DNA from: an uncultured Rhodospirillaceae bacterium
GTDB taxonomy: Bacteria > Pseudomonadota > Alphaproteobacteria > MPNO01
Assembly: GCA_937916005.1 (NCBI GenBank)
Contig: CALGIA010000329.1
Span: 1-11,542, forward strand
Reading direction: 5' to 3'
Length of the DNA: 11,542 bases
This document shows, one piece after another, positions 6,870 through 11,542 of the stretch. Below the pieces are notes generated by a model. The model had not been told where the DNA came from. It worked only from the letters and a program-made list of their open reading frames with translations, and did no database searches. The position numbers and the translations under genes were made by a program. Each line of letters opens with the position of its first letter. The first letter of the stretch is position 1.

Positions 6870-8924
6870 TCAGATGTCGAGCGCCAGCCGCGTCGCCTGT
6901 TCGATGGCGCGTTGGGCATCCAGCTCGGCGGCCTCATGGGCGCCGCCGATCAGATGCGCCTTGATACCGCGCACCGCCAGGGCATCGTGCAGGCCGCGGG
7001 ACGGTTCCTGACCGGCGCAGACCACGATGGAATCGGCCTCGATCAGCTTGTCTTCGCCATTGACGGAAATATGAAGCCCGGAATCGTCGATCCGGTGATA
7101 GTCCACGCCGGCAATCATTTTGACGCCGCGCTGGGGCAGCACGGTCCGGTTGACCCAGCCTGTGGTCAGGCCAAGGCTGCGGCCCATGCGCGATGGTTTG
7201 CGCTGTAGCAGGGTAACGTCGTGGGTGGATTTCCGCGGTACGGATGGCTTTTCCGCCAGACCGCCCGGCCCCGCATGGGTCATATCGACACCCCATTCCG
7301 CCAGGAATTCCTGCGTGCTTCCCTCACCCGCTGAACGCCCGGCGGTGAGATATTCGGCCACATCGAAACCGATCCCGCCGGCGCCGATGATTGCGACCCT
7401 TCGGCCCGGAACCGCGCGCCCGGTCAGCACATCCGCATAGGACATCACCATAGAATGATCGGCGCCGTCCAGATCGAGCGCGCGCGGATGAACCCCGGTG
7501 GCGATGATGATCTCGTCATAGGATCCGGCAGGGGCTTCGGCCGCCAGCCCATCCGCGTCGGCTTTGTGACCCAGCCGCACATTCACGCCCAGCACCTCCA
7601 GCCGACGGGTGTAATAGCGCAGGGTCTCGTTGAATTCTTCCTTGCCCGGCACATTGCGGGCCAGCCGTAACTGCCCGCCGATGGCATCATCGGCCTCATA
7701 CAGCGTGATCTTGTGGCCCCGTTCCGCCGCCGTCACGGCGAAGGACAGCCCGCCCGGCCCGGCTCCGATCACCGCGATGCGCTTTGCCGTTTGAACCGGC
7801 TTCATCTCGAATTCGATTTCGCGGCAGGCTGCCGGGTTGACCAGACAGCTGGCATGACTTTTCCCGAAGATCGGATCGAGACAGGCCTGGTTGCAGGCGA
7901 TGCAGCTGTTGATTTCGTCCGCCCGCCCCTGCCGCGCCTTGGCCATGAAATAGGCATCGGCCAGCATGGGGCGCGCCAGGGCCACCAGATCCGCATCGCC
8001 GTCGGCGATCACACTTTCGGCGATCTCGGGCGTGTTGATCCGGTTCGACGCGGCCACGGGGACCGACACCGCCGCCTTGATCTGTCCCACGAAGCTTCGC
8101 CACGCCCCACGGGGCACCACGTGGGCGATGGTCGGGATGCGGGCTTCATGCCAGCCGATCCCGGTTGAAATGATATCCACGCCGGTGGCCTCGATCTCAC
8201 GGGCAAAACGCAGGGTTTCATCGCGGTTGAAACCGTCTTCCACCAGATCCAGCGCCGACAGCCGGAAGATCACGATGAAATCCGTCCCTACCCGGGACCG
8301 GATACGGCGCATGATATCCAGCGCAAAGCGGGTCCGGTTTTCGAACGAGCCGCCCCACTCGTCGTCGCGGTTGTTTGTGCGTGATGCGCAGAACTGGGTG
8401 ATCAGATAGCCTTCCGAGCCCATGATCTCCACGCCGTCATACCCGGCTTGTTGGGCCAGGGAGGCGGTATGGGCGAAGTCCTCGATGGTCGCCTCGATTT
8501 CATCGTTCGACAAAGCGCGCGGCGTGACCGGATTGATCGGCGTCGGCAGATCGGACGCGCCGACGGTCTCGGGGATCTTTGCATAGCGCCCGGCATGGAG
8601 GATCTGCATGCAGATCTTCCCGCCTTCAGCGTGAACTGCATCGGTGATGCGCTTTTGGTCGGCGATCTGGGCGGCGTCATTGAATACGGCGGATTGTTCA
8701 TCCATGCGGCCATAAGGGTTGGGTGCATATCCGCCGGTGACGATCAGCCCGACTTCGCCTTTGGCCCGTTCCGCGTAATAGGCCGCCTCGCGGTCGATGG
8801 AATTGTCGAGCAATTCGATCCGCGTATGCATGGACCCCATGATACAACGGTTGCGCAGGGTCGTGAAACCCAGATCAAGGGGCTCCAGCAGATGGGGATA
8901 GAGAGCCTTACCGGCCATGGGCAT
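6870..8924 (-). CDS. fadH: 2,4-dienoyl-CoA reductase (FadH type), FMN/FAD/4Fe-4S enzyme
   Basis: A 684-residue multidomain flavoprotein close to E. coli FadH in length and layout. It reduces 2,4-dienoyl-CoA with NADPH during beta-oxidation of unsaturated fatty acids. An Old Yellow Enzyme-like FMN barrel (about 8-335) opens with LDLGFTTLRNR and MGSMHT, which are characteristic of FadH. It carries Y173 (GSEGYL) and H259 (GWHEAR), which line up with the active-site Tyr/His pair of the E. coli enzyme. The 4Fe-4S ligands are C341, C344, C348 and C360 with FadH spacing. FAD binding (GAGPGGLSF, 387-395) and a second dinucleotide fold (GAGGIGFDV, 514-522) follow. The start is ATG 8924 or the ATG two codons later (8918). 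AGGCGG, 6 bases before the first, slightly favours it. It overlaps thrH by 17 bases, implying coupled translation. A related dienone or demethylating reductase remains possible. Confidence 0.84.
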   Translation of the reverse strand: MPMAGKALYPHLLEPLDLGFTTLRNRCIMGSMHTRIELLDNSIDREAAYYAERAKGEVGLIVTGGYAPNPYGRMDEQSAVFNDAAQIADQKRITDAVHAEGGKICMQILHAGRYAKIPETVGASDLPTPINPVTPRALSNDEIEATIEDFAHTASLAQQAGYDGVEIMGSEGYLITQFCASRTNNRDDEWGGSFENRTRFALDIMRRIRSRVGTDFIVIFRLSALDLVEDGFNRDETLRFAREIEATGVDIISTGIGWHEARIPTIAHVVPRGAWRSFVGQIKAAVSVPVAASNRINTPEIAESVIADGDADLVALARPMLADAYFMAKARQGRADEINSCIACNQACLDPIFGKSHASCLVNPAACREIEFEMKPVQTAKRIAVIGAGPGGLSFAVTAAERGHKITLYEADDAIGGQLRLARNVPGKEEFNETLRYYTRRLEVLGVNVRLGHKADADGLAAEAPAGSYDEIIIATGVHPRALDLDGADHSMVMSYADVLTGRAVPGRRVAIIGAGGIGFDVAEYLTAGRSAGEGSTQEFLAEWGVDMTHAGPGGLAEKPSVPRKSTHDVTLLQRKPSRMGRSLGLTTGWVNRTVLPQRGVKMIAGVDYHRIDDSGLHISVNGEDKLIEADSIVVCAGQEPSRGLHDALAVRGIKAHLIGGAHEAAELDAQRAIEQATRLALDI

Positions 8925-9525
8925 TTTCCGCCGCCTGTTCGATCAGCGCTTTCAGTCCGGCATAGTCGTTCATGGCGGGATATTGCGGGAACTCGGCCAC
9001 GATGTTGTCGGGCGCATGGAAAAGAATGCCCGTATCGGCCTCTCCCAGCATATTGATGTCGTTGAAGGAATCGCCGATTGCCAGGGTGTTGAAATTCAGC
9101 GCGTGGAACGACTTGATGCTGGCCCGCTTGTGATCGGCCATTCGCAATTCGTAATCTTCGATATGGCCGTCGGGCGCGATCTTTAGCCCGTGGCAAAAAA
9201 GCGTCGGCCGGTTCAGCGCGATCATCAGGGGATCGACGAACTCGTAAAATGTGTCCGACAGGATCACCAGCGGCCACCGGTCCCGGATCCAGTCCACGAA
9301 ATCCCGCGCGCCGGGCAACGGTTCCATCCCGGTGACCACGGCATGGATGTCCGGCAGACCCAGATTGTTCTCATTTAGAATTTTCAACCGCTGGCGCATC
9401 AGCGTGTCGTAATCGGGGACATCCCTTGTGGTCGCTCGCAGCGCCTCAATTCCGGTGCGCTCGGCAAGGCCGATCCAGATTTCGGGGATCAGAACCCCTT
9501 CGAGGTCGAGACAGACGATCAGCAC
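8908..9525 (-). CDS. thrH: Phosphoserine phosphatase / homoserine phosphotransferase ThrH
   Basis: A HAD-superfamily protein strongly resembling Pseudomonas ThrH, which hydrolyses phosphoserine and can pass the phosphate to homoserine, linking serine and threonine synthesis. Counting from the GTG at 9525 it has 205 residues, the same length as the Pseudomonas protein as I recall it. Motif I is CLDLEGVL (D7 nucleophile, with the ThrH-typical glutamate at position 9). Motif II is LSDTFYEF (S90), motif III is probably K133, and motif IV is GDSFND (152-157). ThrH-characteristic runs include PEIWIGLAERTGI, ATTRDVPDYD and GILFHAP. The frame extends upstream to a TTG at 9582, but those 19 codons have no counterpart in the family and would cover the promoter-like sequence. 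GGGA lies 7 bases before the GTG. It is the first gene of the leftward cluster; its last 17 bases overlap the fadH start. Confidence 0.9.
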   Translation of the reverse strand: MLIVCLDLEGVLIPEIWIGLAERTGIEALRATTRDVPDYDTLMRQRLKILNENNLGLPDIHAVVTGMEPLPGARDFVDWIRDRWPLVILSDTFYEFVDPLMIALNRPTLFCHGLKIAPDGHIEDYELRMADHKRASIKSFHALNFNTLAIGDSFNDINMLGEADTGILFHAPDNIVAEFPQYPAMNDYAGLKALIEQAAENAHGR

Positions 9526-9554
9526 AGCAAAATCCCAGCTATTATTATCGTCCG

Positions 9555-9587
9555 GGTATAACAATCCCGCCCCCATGGACAAATGGG
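9555..9587 (-). promoter_or_regulatory. Promoter-like sequence for the thrH-fadH cluster
   Basis: Read leftward, TTGTCC (9577-9582), a 16-base spacer and TATACC (9555-9560) preceded by TG one base away form an extended -10 type promoter. This would give a leader of about 23 bases before the GTG at 9525. The -35 hexamer is exactly flanked by the inverted arms CCCAT and ATGGG (9572-9576 and 9583-9587), a possible operator. Each hexamer matches consensus at only four of six positions. Confidence 0.35.
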
Positions 9588-9641
9588 AAAATGCCCACCT
9601 GCGACGATTTTTCTGAGTTGGATGGCCAGAAAGGCAAAAAT

Positions 9642-9650
9642 TGGTAATAT
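9642..9650 (+). promoter_or_regulatory. Extended -10 candidate for the aldo/keto reductase gene
   Basis: TGGTAATAT fits an extended -10 (TGnTAnnnT) about 30 bases before the ATG at 9681. I see no good -35: TTGGAT at 9618-9623 is 21 bases away, which is too far. It shares a 155-base divergent intergenic region with the thrH promoter. Confidence 0.28.
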
Positions 9651-9667
9651 GAAACGCGAAACACCTT

Positions 9668-9673
9668 GGAGGA
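9668..9673 (+). promoter_or_regulatory. Ribosome binding site that fixes the aldo/keto reductase start
   Basis: GGAGGA lies 7 bases before the ATG at 9681. The frame is open back to a TTG at 9666, but that start would place the ribosome site inside the coding sequence, so 9681 is chosen. Confidence 0.8.
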
Positions 9674-9680
9674 CATCACC

Positions 9681-10661
9681 ATGAAGCAGCATAAACTCGG
9701 CCATTCGAAATTTGAGGTCGGCAATGTGGGGCTTGGCTGTATGACCATGACGGGGCTTTACGGCGCGGCGGACGATGCGGAGTCCATTGCAACCATCCAG
9801 CAGGCCATCGACCAGGGTATGAATTTCATCGATTCGTCCGACGCCTATGGGGCCGGCAGCAATGAAGAACTTGTCGGCAAGGCAATCGCCGGGCGGCGCG
9901 ACAAGGTCATTCTCGGCACCAAGTTTGGCAACGTCCAGAAGGACGGCAAGCCGGGCGCCAATGGCCGGCCGGAATATGTGGTCGAAGCTTGCGAGAAAAG
10001 CCTTAAGCGGCTCGGCGTCGATGTGATCGATCTCTATTACCAGCACCGGGTCGATCCGGATGTGCCGATTGAGGAGACGGTGGGCGCCATGGCGCGGCTG
10101 GTGGAACAGGGCAAGGTGATCAATCTGGGCATGTCGGAAGCCGCCGAGGATACGCTCCGGCGCGGTCACGCCACCCATCCGATTTCCGCCCTGCAGACGG
10201 AATATTCCCTGTTCTGCCGTTTCGCTGAAGCGGATCTGCTGCCGGCGTGCAAGGAATTGGGCGTCTCTTTCGTGGCCTATAGCCCGCTGGGGCGTGGTTT
10301 CTTGACCGGCGCAGTGCGCGCGGTCGATGACTTGGGCGAACAGGACCGACGCCGGGATCATCCCCGGTTCAAACCGGAAAACATCGCCCATAACGTGGCC
10401 ATGCTGGGGCCGATCGAGGAAATTGCGGCGGCTCACAAGACGACCCCCGCGCAAATCGCCATCGGCTGGTTGTTGGCAAAGGGCGATTACATCCTGCCCA
10501 TTCCCGGCACCAAGAGCCGCAATCATCTGGGTGACAATATCGCGGCCGGCGATATCGTTCTGACCGCGTCGGAAGTGGCGGCCCTGGACGGCGCCGTGCC
10601 GGTCGGGTTCACCGCCGGCGACCGCTATCCGCCGGGCGGCATGAAGACCGTCAATATCTGA
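9681..10661 (+). CDS. Aldo/keto reductase
   Basis: A 326-residue NAD(P)H-dependent oxidoreductase of the aldo/keto reductase superfamily with a TIM-barrel fold. The catalytic tetrad is complete: D51 and Y56 (FIDSSDAYGAG), K81 (GTKFGN) and H122 (YYQHRVD). C-terminal signatures are present too: VAYSPLGRGFLTG (198-210) on the cofactor side and PIPGTKSRNHLGDN (273-286), which normally contacts the 2'-phosphate or adenine of the cofactor. The overall pattern (HxRVDPxVPIEETVGAM, then QTEYSLF) is that of the large YakC/AKR13-like group of bacterial and plant carbonyl reductases. Members act on aldehydes and ketones of varied kinds, so the substrate cannot be named. The gene stands alone on +, divergent from thrH, and is followed 26 bases after its stop by a strong stem-loop. 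Confidence 0.9.
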   Translation: MKQHKLGHSKFEVGNVGLGCMTMTGLYGAADDAESIATIQQAIDQGMNFIDSSDAYGAGSNEELVGKAIAGRRDKVILGTKFGNVQKDGKPGANGRPEYVVEACEKSLKRLGVDVIDLYYQHRVDPDVPIEETVGAMARLVEQGKVINLGMSEAAEDTLRRGHATHPISALQTEYSLFCRFAEADLLPACKELGVSFVAYSPLGRGFLTGAVRAVDDLGEQDRRRDHPRFKPENIAHNVAMLGPIEEIAAAHKTTPAQIAIGWLLAKGDYILPIPGTKSRNHLGDNIAAGDIVLTASEVAALDGAVPVGFTAGDRYPPGGMKTVNI

Positions 10662-10687
10662 TCAGATATCTCATCGGCAAAAATGAA

Positions 10688-10723
10688 TTTGGCGGCGGCT
10701 GTTTTGTAGCAGCCGCCGCCAAA
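10688..10723. terminator. Very strong stem-loop after the aldo/keto reductase, terminator candidate
   Basis: TTTGGCGGCGGCTG pairs perfectly with 10710-10723 across the 8-base loop TTTTGTAG, a 14-bp stem with 11 consecutive pairs that include ten G-C pairs. It begins 26 bases after the reductase stop, which suits a terminator for that gene, but no U-run follows on + (the next bases are CTGACGGG). Read on the minus strand, the stem is followed by TTCATTTTT, so it would end a leftward transcript at least as well. It may act in both directions. Confidence 0.6.
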
Positions 10724-11147
10724 CTGACGGGAGGCCCAGGGCAGACGACGAGACTCCCATCATCCCGTCCGCTCGATCCCTTCACCCGGGGTGCCGGGGA
10801 AAACGATCGATGCCGTGTGAGGCCACGGACGGAAACTATTCTTCAATACGGTCGGAAAACCGGGGCGGAAAATGGATAGTTGAGCTTGTTCTTTCTTGTT
10901 TTTACCCTGTGGAGGGAAATTCAGGTCGCATTGCCGTTAACCATGCAAGATTTGTGCCAATTTTGTAAAATGTGTGAATTCAACGGCTTATGACGAAGGC
11001 GATTAGAGAAATTAACCAATGTGTAAAATCTGCCGACAGTTGAAGGCGTAATTTCGGGACTCCGCCAAAAAACTGTCAAATTTCCCGACACGTCATTTAA
11101 ACTATTATCCAATTCGACCCCCACTTTAATCACGCGTCAAAACCGAT

Positions 11148-11153
11148 GAGGAG
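11148..11153 (+). promoter_or_regulatory. Ribosome binding site of sseA
   Basis: GAGGAG lies 7 bases before the ATG at 11161, supporting that start. No in-frame alternative with a better site is visible. Confidence 0.75.
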
Positions 11154-11160
11154 AGCAGCG

Positions 11161-11542
11161 ATGGATTACCGGAACCCGGATGCCCTGGTGGAAACCGAAT
11201 GGCTTGCGGAACGACTCGACGACCCGTCGATCCGGATTGTGGATGCGACCTGGTTCATGCCCAATGTGGACCGGTCGGCCCGTGATGAAGTCGCCGAATG
11301 TCATATTCCAGGCGCCATGTATTGGGATATCGATGAAATTGCGGACCCCATCGACCCCCTGCCCCATATGGTGCCCGGTGCAACCGAATTCGCCCATTTC
11401 ATGGCCAATCTGATGATTGCGGACGGGACCCGCGTGATAGCCTATGACCGCACCGGCATGTCCAATGCGCCGCGCGCCTGGTGGACGCTGCGCTATTTCG
11501 GCCATGAAAATGTCTCGGTGCTGAATGGCGGGCTGAAGAAAT
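11161..11542 (+). CDS. sseA: 3-mercaptopyruvate/thiosulfate sulfurtransferase, N-terminal rhodanese domain (cut off by the window)
   Basis: The first 127 codons of a tandem-rhodanese sulfurtransferase of the SseA type. The visible part is the N-terminal, non-catalytic rhodanese domain: IVDATWFMP (the CH2A-like first strand), ECHIPGAMYWDIDEIAD, then DPLPHMVP. VIAYDRTGMSNAPRAWW takes the place where the catalytic loop would be and has no cysteine, and NVSVLNGGLKK follows. This matches the usual layout, in which the active cysteine (CGSGVTA in many SseA proteins) is in the second domain, here beyond the window. The family transfers sulfur from 3-mercaptopyruvate to cyanide, thiols or thioredoxin in the cytoplasm. 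The start is supported by GAGGAG 7 bases upstream. About 500 bases without a confident gene precede it, so it probably has its own promoter. A thiosulfate rhodanese is the main alternative. Confidence 0.83.
   Translation, partial: MDYRNPDALVETEWLAERLDDPSIRIVDATWFMPNVDRSARDEVAECHIPGAMYWDIDEIADPIDPLPHMVPGATEFAHFMANLMIADGTRVIAYDRTGMSNAPRAWWTLRYFGHENVSVLNGGLKK

Larger units (their letters stand above)
10662..11160. other. Long intergenic region between the aldo/keto reductase and sseA
   Basis: I see no confident protein gene in these 499 bases. The left part (to about 10870) is GC-rich and self-complementary: a 14-bp stem-loop, then nested stems at 10765-10832. The right part (about 10870-11160) is AT-rich and leads into sseA. 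It carries the repeated words TTAACCATG/TTAACCAATG (10937, 11012) and TGTAAAAT (10964, 11022), a 7-bp inverted repeat GACAGTT/AACTGTC (11035-11077), and a TATTAT at 11103-11108 that could be a -10 for sseA, although the -35 is unconvincing. A short Cys-rich reading frame at 10943-10993 lacks a ribosome site. Confidence 0.6.

Noticed and set aside
9526..9582. TTG 9582 as the ThrH start
   Set aside because: It adds 19 residues without counterpart in the family. GTG 9525 gives the length I recall for Pseudomonas ThrH and leaves the promoter-like sequence non-coding.
10783..10800. ACCCGGGGTGCC resembles part of a TPP riboswitch
   Set aside because: The required CTGAGA and ACCTGATC elements are absent around it, and the next gene on + is over 350 bases away and not thiamine-related.
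10921..11133. 70-codon minus-strand frame ahead of sseA
   Set aside because: GTG start without a ribosome site, no recognisable motif, and AT-rich intergenic composition. It reads like chance open sequence.
1..11542. Mobile element, CRISPR array, phage or tRNA gene
   Set aside because: No transposase-like or integrase-like protein, no regularly spaced repeats, and no cloverleaf with TTCGA-type T-loop was found on either strand by eye.

Overview
The window looks like an alphaproteobacterial chromosome, probably of Rhodospirillales-like ancestry. The coding DNA is fairly GC-rich with strong G/C third-position bias, and the intergenic DNA is clearly AT-richer. The proteins present (Atm1-type exporter, PAS-GGDEF-EAL protein, ThrH, FadH-type reductase, SseA-type sulfurtransferase) fit that group. 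The assignment rests on protein resemblance and composition only; there is no rRNA, tRNA or other marker gene.

Layout, left to right. (1) Positions 1-1355 hold the 3' part of an Atm1-family ABC exporter on +, followed by a small terminator-like hairpin. (2) Positions 1584-3803 (+) encode a PAS-PAS-GGDEF-EAL protein with both cyclic-di-GMP motifs intact, using a TTG start. (3) A 104-base gap holds nested inverted repeats that could fold as a three-way junction. It is followed by two tandem paralogous lyases of the DapA/NanA superfamily (3908-4876 and 4922-5878, +). They keep the Schiff-base lysine but have lost the DapA proton-relay residues. (4) A leftward cluster converges on them with only 4 bases between stop codons. 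In transcription order it is thrH (9525-8908), a FadH-type 2,4-dienoyl-CoA reductase (8924-6870, overlapping thrH by 17 bases), and a two-domain VOC protein with a full extradiol-dioxygenase active-site set (6809-5883). The VOC gene has its own promoter-like sequence with a perfect TATAAT. (5) Divergent from thrH is an aldo/keto reductase (9681-10661, +). (6) About 500 bases without a confident gene follow (10662-11160). They hold a very strong 14-bp stem-loop, a GC-rich self-complementary stretch, and an AT-rich leader with several inverted repeats. (7) The window ends inside an SseA-type 3-mercaptopyruvate sulfurtransferase gene (11161 onward, +).

How the genes may work together: the thrH-fadH overlap argues for one leftward transcript. 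FadH, the VOC dioxygenase and the two aldolase-like lyases could belong to catabolism of an unsaturated or aromatic-derived carbon source, but no complete pathway is visible and that link is inference. I found no insertion sequence, CRISPR array, phage gene or recognisable known riboswitch. The candidates most worth a second look are the possible RNA junction ahead of the tandem lyases, the altered active sites of those lyases, and the structured region ahead of sseA.
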